Below are positions 1 to 6,499 of a DNA stretch of 46,161 nucleotides, piece by piece. The stretch is from Lachnospiraceae bacterium (GTDB lineage: Bacteria; Bacillota; Clostridia; Lachnospirales; Lachnospiraceae): contig JAEDCQ010000013.1 of assembly GCA_016294075.1 (NCBI GenBank), positions 1 to 46,161 of the forward strand. Direction: 5' to 3'. Under the pieces are notes generated by a model, which ran no database searches, was not told where the DNA came from, and saw only the letters and a list, made by a program, of their open reading frames with translations. Position numbers and translations under genes: made by a program. Numbering within the stretch: the first letter of the stretch is position 1; each line of letters starts with the position of its first letter.

Positions 1-202
1 CAGCAGGTGGTGCACCTTGCACCTTTGGATAGGATAAGATAGATATTATTAAAATCAGTATTGTTATTATTAGTTTTATTAGGCTTTGATTTCTACAGTT
101 CTAGATACGTAAGAATCAAAACTCTGTGGATGTAATAATCAAATTTCTCAGCTGCACTTATTACACCTCCTGTTTTTTGATTTTTTCCTATGTAAATTTC
201 TC
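1..202. other. Left-edge non-coding stretch
   Basis: No supportable gene is visible. Near the edge is a short dyad, GGTGCA (9-14) and TGCACC (18-23), with a 3-nt loop. The rest is AT-rich and lies downstream of the RepA-like gene on the minus strand. It probably belongs to the same mobile-element remnant, but nothing here proves that. Confidence 0.3.
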
Positions 203-604
203 TCAAAATACTTTTTTAAGATACAACTTGTTGGGCTTACCCAGTCCTTGTCTCTTTCGCTCAAGTGCTCCCACCTTTTCCAGCTCATCCAATAGTTTGC
301 AGGCTTTTTGAGTGCCACAATTCAAATCCTCACAAACACTTTTTACCGAATAATAGATAAACACCCTTCCTTTGTCATCAATCCATCCATTTTTTATAGA
401 CAGAGAAACACGGTCCAAAAAGAATGCATATAAAAGCTTTGCATCTCCAGATAACTCCGCAAAGCACACATCATCCACCAAGCATTTGGGTAATCTGAAA
501 AAAGTAAACTTTTCTTCACCAGTACAATAATCACTATTCAGCATAATACCCACATCCTCCATTACATTTCTTTCAGACACTTGTCCTTTTTCTAAATTCT
601 CCAT
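203..604 (-). CDS. RepA N-terminal-domain replication initiator, short form
   Basis: The protein resembles the N-terminal winged-helix domain of RepA_N-type replication initiators carried by Firmicute plasmids and conjugative elements. The recognisable core runs from the FTFFRLPK segment through a DAKLLYAFFLDR helix and a WIDDKGRVFIYY strand to the closing GLGKPNKLYLKK segment. I chose the ATG at 604 (133 aa) because a GGAAGG site lies about 9 nt upstream. A GTG at 700 in the same frame would give 165 aa, and the frame stays open to about 838 without another ATG. The protein stops directly after the domain, so the variable C-terminal part of full-length relatives is missing. This suggests a truncated or accessory copy in a decayed element. 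Family assignment is fairly sure; activity is not. Confidence 0.6.
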   Translation of the reverse strand: MENLEKGQVSERNVMEDVGIMLNSDYCTGEEKFTFFRLPKCLVDDVCFAELSGDAKLLYAFFLDRVSLSIKNGWIDDKGRVFIYYSVKSVCEDLNCGTQKACKLLDELEKVGALERKRQGLGKPNKLYLKKVF

Positions 605-720
605 AACTTCAATCCTTCCTTCTTTACATTTTGCAAATATGCAACGCTTTCTCAATTTGGACACCGGCTTTCCAAAATCATTCTCCAAATGCTTTTTCAC
701 AAATTGGCAAGCAGTGCACC

Positions 721-800
721 GGTATATACCCGGCGCATTTTTTGCTTGTTGGGGAGATGCCCCAATCCCCCTGAACTGCCGGCAAGCCGCAGAGCCACAC
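721..800. other. oriT-like hairpin region between mobC and the RepA-like gene
   Basis: A stem TTGGGG (749-754) pairs with CCCCAA (760-765) across a 5-nt loop. A perfect palindrome GGTATATACC lies at 721-730, inside a near-dyad that continues with CCGGC. The block is clearly richer in G+C than its surroundings and sits directly beside a mobC-like gene. Such clustered dyads are what transfer origins or replication origins of clostridial elements look like. No nick site could be identified, so the oriT call is inference. Confidence 0.35.
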
Positions 801-819
801 TGTCGCTTTTTTAAAATAA

Positions 820-1176
820 TTAATTGCTCTTCTTTGAATCAACATCATAAAGATGAATGATTGACCTAAGCGTTTTTCTAAGTAGCTTAGTTTGCTCAGC
901 ATGCATCTCTTTTAATTCAGCAATATCCTCTCTGTAGATATTTCCGGTTTCATTTGCTTTCTTTGCATACTGGTTGAGGTTATTGCTAATTCTTGAATGC
1001 AAGGATAGCACCCCTTTCAGTTCAGGCCACTTAGGAATAATCATATATCCGTTCAATACCATCTTTCTGATAAAGGCGCTCATATTTTGAACTCCGGCCT
1101 CCTTCATCCGTTCATGAATCATCTCCACCTCCTCCGGCTTAAATTTCACATAAATACCTTTTGAATACTCTTTCAT
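820..1176 (-). CDS. MobC-like mobilization (relaxosome accessory) protein
   Basis: A 118-aa protein. An N-terminal ribbon-helix-helix-like segment (YVKFKPEEVEMI, then MSAFIRKMVLNGY) is followed by helices containing SRISNNLNQYAKKAN, the signature of MobC/relaxosome proteins in Firmicute conjugative and mobilizable elements. Family members bind oriT DNA and assist the relaxase in nicking. The ATG at 1176 is preceded by an AAAAGGAG site. A relaxase gene normally follows mobC, often overlapping its end. Here the next gene downstream is the RepA-like fragment and no relaxase is present, so the mobilization module looks incomplete. Confidence 0.75.
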   Translation of the reverse strand: MKEYSKGIYVKFKPEEVEMIHERMKEAGVQNMSAFIRKMVLNGYMIIPKWPELKGVLSLHSRISNNLNQYAKKANETGNIYREDIAELKEMHAEQTKLLRKTLRSIIHLYDVDSKKSN

Positions 1177-1434
1177 TTTGCATTTTCTCCTTTTGACATC
1201 TGGTTTCTTTTAGAAATCACTCTTCCGGGGCAATTAATAATTTCTAAAAATGAGCAACAAAAAAGCAACCGATATTACTCGATTGCCACGTTGTTACTCC
1301 TGAGAGGCTATTCCTTCTCCAGAAATTTTGTTAGTGTTGCACAAACAGTTTTGTGAAAAATTCTGTCCAAAACCTGTCGCAAAGTGTTAATTGACTTTTT
1401 TCAAATTGTTGTTCTCAGAATTCCTACAAAATTG
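1177..1434. other. Intergenic stretch upstream of mobC
   Basis: No open frame worth reporting. The stretch is AT-rich and holds a few weak dyads: TTTCT/AGAAA just upstream of mobC, and an imperfect GCAACCGA/TCGATTGC dyad near 1263-1286. It separates the mobile-element remnant from the terminator of the five-gene cassette. Confidence 0.4.
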
Positions 1435-1465
1435 GAAAAAGCCCAAACCACACGGGTTTGAGCTT
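1435..1465 (-). terminator. Rho-independent terminator of the five-gene cassette
   Basis: On the minus strand an 11-bp stem with one mismatch (arms 1455-1465 and 1439-1449, loop GTGT) is followed by five T residues. It is the first terminator downstream of the EcsC gene and is the natural 3' end of the transcript that starts above 6135. Confidence 0.7.
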
Positions 1466-1540
1466 CGTTTGTATATTCACATTTTCTGTTTTTGGGTATA
1501 GAATCTCCGCTGTTAAATATAGAATATTTGTTCGGTTTTG

Positions 1541-1699
1541 TCAAGTCTTACTTTTGTCATGCTTCTTTAGATATTCCATGCGCTCCCTTTGGGCTGCATC
1601 AATCTTTCTGGCTCTCTCAATGAGTTCTTCATATTCCTCGTCTGAAATCTCAAAGCGCAACTGCCTATTTACTACACTATTCTTGCTACAGTAACCACA
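1541..1699 (-). pseudogene. Open 3' fragment of a small helical protein, no good start
   Basis: An open frame of 52 codons runs from directly downstream of the EcsC stop codon to a TGA at 1541-1543. It reads CGYCSKN, then a charged helix RFEISDEEYEELIERARK, then a basic tail ending KKHDKSKT. No ATG or GTG is in frame; the only possible start is a TTG at 1660 with a poor ribosome site. The amphipathic charged sequence looks like real protein rather than chance, so it is probably the tail of a gene whose front was lost, or a poorly started small ORF. I do not recognise a family. Confidence 0.3.
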
Positions 1700-1704
1700 T
1701 TAAA

Positions 1705-2454
1705 CTATGATTCATGTTCCTCTTCCGGGATAATCTCATCAAAGTCTGCATCTTCAATATCAATAATATTATCTTCTTCCTCTTTGCTAGCTTCGCTAAA
1801 ATCCCCCATAAAGAACCACTTGTATGCCCGGTCTGCAATTACCTTAGTCTCAACCAAATCTAGTCCACCACCAATTACTGCACCAACGCCCGGTAACATT
1901 TTTCCAAGATTGACAATGCCTTTCGTTCCAAACTTCGTTATGAACCGGAAACCAACTTTCTGATTTATCTTGGTAAGTACCTTGCCCGGAATTTTCTTAA
2001 TCAGTCCATTTGCAAACTTAACACCAAACTTTATTCCTGCCTGTTTGATTAACTCATTGACCGCTACTCCAGCAAGACAGGCATATACAAATGTTTGCGT
2101 CTGATCACTATTTAACTCGTATCCTGCCATATATGCAACGCAAGCTATCATACGCATCTGCACATACATTACGCTTCCCACATTTGCCGGAAGTGTAACA
2201 GGCATAGTAATGATACCACCAAAGCCAGTTATAAACCCGGATGTTGTACATTTTGCAATCTGGTTCTTTAACATTGCCTTACAGGATTCTTCCTTAGTCT
2301 GATACTTTTTTAGATAATCTTCTGCCATGTCCTCTACGCTCTGGCTAACCTTTGGTACTCCATTTAAGCATTTATCATAACAGGAATCCAAAAGCTTCAT
2401 CACATCTTCTTGGGATATGGTTTTCTTTTCCTTAGTCTTTTCTTTATCACTCAT
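1705..2454 (-). CDS. EcsC-family protein
   Basis: A 249-aa protein resembling the EcsC family, named after the third gene of the Bacillus ecs locus and of unknown biochemical function. The core (about residues 70-200) holds small-residue-rich hydrophobic helices: GFITGFGGIITMPVTLPAN, the conserved MYVQMRMIACVAYMAGY stretch, and the glycine-rich GKMLPGVGAVIGGGLD. These suggest peripheral or partial membrane insertion. A strongly acidic tail (about 30 residues) ends the protein. It is the last gene of a five-gene minus-strand cassette, 61 bp after the zinc-ribbon gene and just before a terminator. Next to a secreted nuclease-domain lipoprotein, a membrane-associated accessory or self-protection role is possible but unproven. 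Confidence 0.75.
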   Translation of the reverse strand: MSDKEKTKEKKTISQEDVMKLLDSCYDKCLNGVPKVSQSVEDMAEDYLKKYQTKEESCKAMLKNQIAKCTTSGFITGFGGIITMPVTLPANVGSVMYVQMRMIACVAYMAGYELNSDQTQTFVYACLAGVAVNELIKQAGIKFGVKFANGLIKKIPGKVLTKINQKVGFRFITKFGTKGIVNLGKMLPGVGAVIGGGLDLVETKVIADRAYKWFFMGDFSEASKEEEDNIIDIEDADFDEIIPEEEHES

Positions 2455-2515
2455 TTATTTACCCTTTCAGATTTATTTGTCATTTCATAAAATGTTATGT
2501 ATTTTTCGCGAAATA

Positions 2516-3679
2516 TTATAACTCAATAAGGGCTTCAATAATCTCGTTAATAAAACTATCCTGCTTTGTGGCGGTTAAATTCGTTGATACACGCACCACC
2601 ATAGTTCCAACTACCATATGCTTACCAGAATCAAAAATACCACCATCAAATGATGCCAAATATGAATTTCTTGCCTCTGCTGCCTCAACAGTTTTATAGA
2701 CCTCAATACTTCCTCCGGCATCAGTTCCAGCATCAATCAGTTTATCACCTGCAATAGTTTCTGTGCCAAGCAAAGGAGATGAAAAGTATATCTGTGCAGT
2801 GTATCCGCCATCTTTTCCCAGCTTACCGTTTGGATCATTCTCCTCGGTTGCACATGCGACATTCGCTATATTTTCTACATTATTGATTTTTGCAAGTACA
2901 AAATCCTGTGTCGGATTAGTAATCTGTTTTTGTATTGCATAACTATTTTCGAGAAGTTCTTCCTCATCTTTGATTTCTGCAATGATTTTTGAATAATCTG
3001 GTACTGATAAGGCAGCACTTTCCTCTCCAACTTCACTTGTAGCCGATACGATTTCTGACTTTTTCGCATTCAGGCTTTCATTTGCTTCAGAAATCTTACT
3101 TGCTAGTGACTTATTTAAACTCTCGTCTAATTCAAGAGCAGTCTTCTTCTCATAAATATTTGGTGTTTCACATATGCTATTTCTTGAATTTTTGAGTGTA
3201 TTGTTTAAGGTTGTCATTGTCTCTGAATCATAGGGCGTATCTCCACAATCAATCAATGTTTGCGCCTCTTCAATTACACCTGTTAATTCTTCATTAGCTG
3301 CAATAATCTTGTTAGCTTTTTCATTATAATTCAGTACTGTACTATTATAGTTTTCGATTTCCTGATTATAGGCATCAAATGTCACTAAGTACTCTGCATA
3401 TGCTTTGTCTTGCGGTATTTTAATTCCAAAATACCAAATCAAAGCTACTGCAACAATCAATACAAATGCTGTTACACTCATAATGAGGATTCTCTTCTTT
3501 TTCTGTTCTGGAGTTATAGGCTCTTTTATCTTTTTTTCCTTTATTGGTTTTACTTTTTCTTCTTTTTTACTCTCTTTTGTAGCTGACAATATCTCTGTCA
3601 TAGGACAACCACAGTGAGGACATGCTGTTGCCTTATCGCTAATCTCTTTTCCACATTCAGTACACTTAATCATTGACAT
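2516..3679 (-). CDS. Membrane protein: cytoplasmic zinc ribbon, one TM helix, extracellular coiled-coil domain
   Basis: A 387-aa protein. Residues 6-23 form a zinc ribbon (C6, C9, C20, C23). A Lys/Glu-rich linker reaches one hydrophobic helix at about 64-86. The rest should be outside the cell: residues 95-290 are helical and rich in Asn, Glu and Lys (coiled-coil-like), and a C-terminal globular domain (about 290-387) contains short strands such as GGYTAQIYF and VVGTMVVRV. The start is preceded by GGAGGAG. The gene lies 22 bp after a lipoprotein gene. Zinc-ribbon/TM proteins of this layout are common in Lachnospiraceae, but their function is unknown to me. The context suggests part of a surface complex with the two lipoproteins. 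Confidence 0.7.
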   Translation of the reverse strand: MSMIKCTECGKEISDKATACPHCGCPMTEILSATKESKKEEKVKPIKEKKIKEPITPEQKKKRILIMSVTAFVLIVAVALIWYFGIKIPQDKAYAEYLVTFDAYNQEIENYNSTVLNYNEKANKIIAANEELTGVIEEAQTLIDCGDTPYDSETMTTLNNTLKNSRNSICETPNIYEKKTALELDESLNKSLASKISEANESLNAKKSEIVSATSEVGEESAALSVPDYSKIIAEIKDEEELLENSYAIQKQITNPTQDFVLAKINNVENIANVACATEENDPNGKLGKDGGYTAQIYFSSPLLGTETIAGDKLIDAGTDAGGSIEVYKTVEAAEARNSYLASFDGGIFDSGKHMVVGTMVVRVSTNLTATKQDSFINEIIEALIEL

Positions 3680-3701
3680 ATTCTATCTTCTCCTCCGTTG
3701 A

Positions 3702-4334
3702 TTATTTTGTTCCGTTCTCTTTTCTCACGTCTTTTGTCTCTTCTGTTTCAGACGATACAAAATATACTGCGTTTCTACAATCGTATCTTGAATCAATCTG
3801 ATCATCATAAAGCACTTCAAGCGTAATACTCTCTGCACTCTCCATCGGAACATATTGGAAAATAATAATGTCCTCTTTTGCTTCTTTGGATTTTTTTGCA
3901 AAAATTGTCCTTGTAAACTCTGTCACATTTGCATCTCCTGTATCTATTTGCTCTGCAATTCCATCAGATAAATTTACTTGACAATTTTCAGTTCCAGTAA
4001 ATCTGTAAGTTACTGCTATCTCATTATCAACACCCTTATTTTTGTCTGTTATTGCTGTACTTGCTATTCTCACATAACAAGCATCATCTATAGGGAACTC
4101 TTTTCTTTGATTTCCATAAGACCAGTCACTATCATTTCCTGCGGAATATGCTATAGTAGTTTCAGTAGTATAAGAAGCATCAAAGAAACCCTTCTTTTCC
4201 TCTTCTGTTTCTTGCATCTGCTCATTCTCTGAATTGGATTTGTTTTCTTCTCCTGTACTTCCACAAGCAGTAAAAGAAAAAATAGACAATATCACACCCA
4301 CAGCAAACAACATTTTAAATCTTTTGTTTTTCAT
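3702..4334 (-). CDS. Predicted lipoprotein, unknown function
   Basis: A 210-aa protein with a basic N terminus, a hydrophobic signal segment and a lipobox ending at C24 (FTAC), so lipid anchoring outside the membrane is expected. After a Glu/Asn-rich linker (about 28-48) comes a beta-rich domain with strands such as CYVRIAS, AVTYRFTG and DIIIFQYVPM, similar in style to small beta-sandwich lipoproteins. No family is recognised. It sits 19 bp after the nuclease-domain lipoprotein and 22 bp before the zinc-ribbon gene, so it is almost certainly co-transcribed and may be a partner at the cell surface. Confidence 0.65.
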   Translation of the reverse strand: MKNKRFKMLFAVGVILSIFSFTACGSTGEENKSNSENEQMQETEEEKKGFFDASYTTETTIAYSAGNDSDWSYGNQRKEFPIDDACYVRIASTAITDKNKGVDNEIAVTYRFTGTENCQVNLSDGIAEQIDTGDANVTEFTRTIFAKKSKEAKEDIIIFQYVPMESAESITLEVLYDDQIDSRYDCRNAVYFVSSETEETKDVRKENGTK

Positions 4335-4353
4335 AACTTATCCTCCAGTTTAT

Positions 4354-5751
4354 TTATAAATTTGAAAATACTTTTTCTATACTGCCTTCTCCTATATCAT
4401 ACCATACATCCAATACATCAGGTCGATATGATTTTCCGGAGTATTTCAGTTCAATAGTACCACTAACATTTTTACCCAATTTTATACTTTCTGCCCAGAT
4501 ATCCTCCATTGCTTTGTATTCTCCCCTGTTCAAATCAGAATCCATAGATACAATGTTTGCAAGAGAATTGTTCCCATTAAAACGGTCTGCTATGATATGT
4601 CCCCTATCATCATTAACCTTTTCATATCCTCTTCCGATTTCTGAAAGGGTATTCTGAATTACTTTTCTCGGTCTATCCGCATCTTTTAATGTTAATTCAT
4701 CAAAAGTAACTTTTACTATTCTTCCATAGTCATCTGTTTGGTAAACTACTGTACCTAACTTATATGTAATATTAGGGACTAACTCATCATTGATACGATA
4801 TACAATTCCTGTAGCATCTGTCCTACATATTTTTGCAGTATCACTTGTACCTAACCTAAATATTGAATTGGGTGGTAATGTACCTTTTGCAATTTGAGCT
4901 ATCTGCTCTGCTGTTGCATTAACAATTTGTTTACCAGCAACATCAAATAATTCAATTTTCGTACTTGTCGCTGTTTCATTTAATACATATATACCTTTTT
5001 TTCCAATATACGCTTTCCCAAGCTCATTTCCAGCTTCATCAAGTACCGTTCCATCCAGTGCAATCTTGCCTACTTTACCACTTGACATTGCCAGGTTCTT
5101 TGGCAATTTGAAATTTTTATGCATTACGGACAATACGGAAGTAACCGCTCCCCACATATATCCGTCTGCAAATCCTTCTATCGCATATTTCTTAATTGCT
5201 GCTTCTGCATTATTCCCTGTTTTATCTGCTTCAAGAGCCACTCTAATAGCAGCTTCCATTGAGCCACCAATAAGCGCATCACGAGTTACCTTTATCGGCG
5301 AAGCAAACAAGAAATACGTTGAATGTAAATAGTGCTGTACAATACCAGTTGCTATAATTATTGTTGTTCCTACCGCAAACTTTCCAATCACAGCAGCCCA
5401 GTCAATTTCATATTCAGAAAAATCATCAGGAAGTTGTGCTAATATTTCTTCTTCCACATCTTCACTAATAGTAACCTCTATTATATATGCTTCGCTAATA
5501 ACATTTTCATCAATGATATACTCATATATTCCATCCTCATATATTAAATTCTCTGTAATATACGATTCATCTAAGTATTTTTCATCAATGGTGCTTTCTG
5601 CAATAATCTGTTCCTTAATTACGCCTTCTTCTACATACACATTACTACTGCTCGAACGTTTATCAGTATCGCTACCACATCCTACCAACGACTGTATGCA
5701 TAAAGCAAAAACCAATAATAAGGAACATAGCCTTTTCATTTTATATCTCAT
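4354..5751 (-). CDS. Lipoprotein with pentad-repeat stalk and C-terminal DNA/RNA non-specific nuclease domain (toxin-like)
   Basis: A 465-aa protein. A signal peptide ends in a lipobox with C25 (LVGC). Residues 38-102 are thirteen consecutive five-residue units, each ending in Glu, mostly with Ile/Leu at the third position (for example STIDE, KYLDE, SYITE). Residues about 118-215 hold small-residue hydrophobic helices (VGTTIIIATGIVQHYL, then a GFADGYMWGAVTSVLS segment) of the type that precedes toxin domains in polymorphic toxins. Residues 225-360 are beta-rich. The last ~110 residues match an Endonuclea_NS_2-type beta-beta-alpha-metal nuclease: DDRGH with presumed catalytic H385, and DLNRG with presumed metal ligand N408. 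All expected catalytic residues are present. Modular build and surface anchoring suggest an antagonistic toxin or extracellular nuclease; the role is inferred. Confidence 0.75.
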   Translation of the reverse strand: MRYKMKRLCSLLLVFALCIQSLVGCGSDTDKRSSSSNVYVEEGVIKEQIIAESTIDEKYLDESYITENLIYEDGIYEYIIDENVISEAYIIEVTISEDVEEEILAQLPDDFSEYEIDWAAVIGKFAVGTTIIIATGIVQHYLHSTYFLFASPIKVTRDALIGGSMEAAIRVALEADKTGNNAEAAIKKYAIEGFADGYMWGAVTSVLSVMHKNFKLPKNLAMSSGKVGKIALDGTVLDEAGNELGKAYIGKKGIYVLNETATSTKIELFDVAGKQIVNATAEQIAQIAKGTLPPNSIFRLGTSDTAKICRTDATGIVYRINDELVPNITYKLGTVVYQTDDYGRIVKVTFDELTLKDADRPRKVIQNTLSEIGRGYEKVNDDRGHIIADRFNGNNSLANIVSMDSDLNRGEYKAMEDIWAESIKLGKNVSGTIELKYSGKSYRPDVLDVWYDIGEGSIEKVFSNL

Positions 5752-5760
5752 GTTTTTTCC

Positions 5761-6135
5761 CTATTCGATAATTAGTGTGACTGATTCTTCTCCATCAATT
5801 ATCACATTTTTGTTATATACATGCTTATTTATTATTGTAAGTAAATTGATAATATCTTTCGCATCATTACTTGCAAATTCTAAACAGCATACATCATTAT
5901 CTTTAATATTTTCTTTTTCATAAAAGTCAGAAACAAATACACCAAACTTATCTAATATATCCTCTAGCGGATATTGAGATATATATGATGCATCATTTCC
6001 TTCTCCAAGTTCTGGTTCTTGTATAAATGAAAGCGTCACAAAAAACAGATTATCCTTCCTATATATTCCATCATTCAATTTTTCATAATTACCATCTTGA
6101 TATTTATTAGCTTCTAAATATTTTATTTCCTTCAT
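5761..6135 (-). CDS. Small acidic protein, first gene of the cassette; candidate immunity protein
   Basis: A 124-aa protein with no signal peptide or membrane helix, so cytosolic. It is acidic and shows alternating beta-strand and helix segments (FFVTLSF, YPLEDILDKFGVFVSDFY, AKDIINLLTIINKHV, SVTLIIE). The ATG at 6135 has a GAGG ribosome site. It ends 9 bp before the nuclease-domain lipoprotein starts. A small acidic alpha/beta protein beside a nuclease toxin fits the profile of an immunity protein, although immunity genes more often follow the toxin gene. I recognise no family; the assignment is by position and character only. Confidence 0.45.
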   Translation of the reverse strand: MKEIKYLEANKYQDGNYEKLNDGIYRKDNLFFVTLSFIQEPELGEGNDASYISQYPLEDILDKFGVFVSDFYEKENIKDNDVCCLEFASNDAKDIINLLTIINKHVYNKNVIIDGEESVTLIIE

Positions 6136-6339
6136 ATTCTTTTCCTCGTATTATAAGAATAATATACATGATGTCCGTTAAAACGTACTTTTGTATCAAA
6201 ATGCACTAAGAAATAAAAATACGCAATAATATGGCTATTTTAATTTTACTACTACAATTTCCTTTCCACAACAATTTTTCAGCTTTTATGTTAAGTTACG
6301 AATTTTCTGTCACAAACAATTCTTTCTCTTACTTACATC
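6136..6339. promoter_or_regulatory. Upstream region of the five-gene cassette
   Basis: AT-rich leader with no open frame. On the minus strand a TATAAT hexamer lies a few bases before the GAGG ribosome site of the first cassette gene. I could not find a convincing -35 at 16-18 nt, so the promoter is only approximate. Confidence 0.3.
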
Positions 6340-6387
6340 AAAAAACAGCATATTTGTATATAACTTCCTTTACAAATACGCTGTTTT
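6340..6387 (-). terminator. Terminator downstream of rlmD
   Basis: A 15-position stem with one mismatch (6344-6358 with 6371-6385, loop of 12 nt) is followed on the minus strand by a run of six T. It ends the rlmD transcript and isolates it from the five-gene cassette downstream. Confidence 0.8.
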
Positions 6388-6429
6388 ACTGATACTAATT
6401 TTATTATTAAAATGTGTGATATAAATTCC

Positions 6430-6498
6430 TTAGACCAATGGAGTATGCTCTCTTACGATTTCCACCATATCATCAAGTCTCTGTCTGTCACGAATCAT
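6430..6498 (-). CDS. Possible 22-codon small ORF after rlmD
   Basis: An ATG one base after the rlmD stop opens 22 codons (MIRDRQRLDDMVEIVREH, ending in TPLV) before a TAA. It would be translated only by coupling to rlmD, because no separate ribosome site exists. The helical, charged sequence is compatible with protein, but chance is a fair alternative. Confidence 0.2.
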   Translation of the reverse strand: MIRDRQRLDDMVEIVREHTPLV

Positions 6499-6499
6499 C

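Noticed and set aside
678..902. Open frame of 74 codons across the mobC end and hairpin region
   Set aside because: It overlaps mobC out of frame and runs through the dyad block; composition fits structured DNA rather than a protein.
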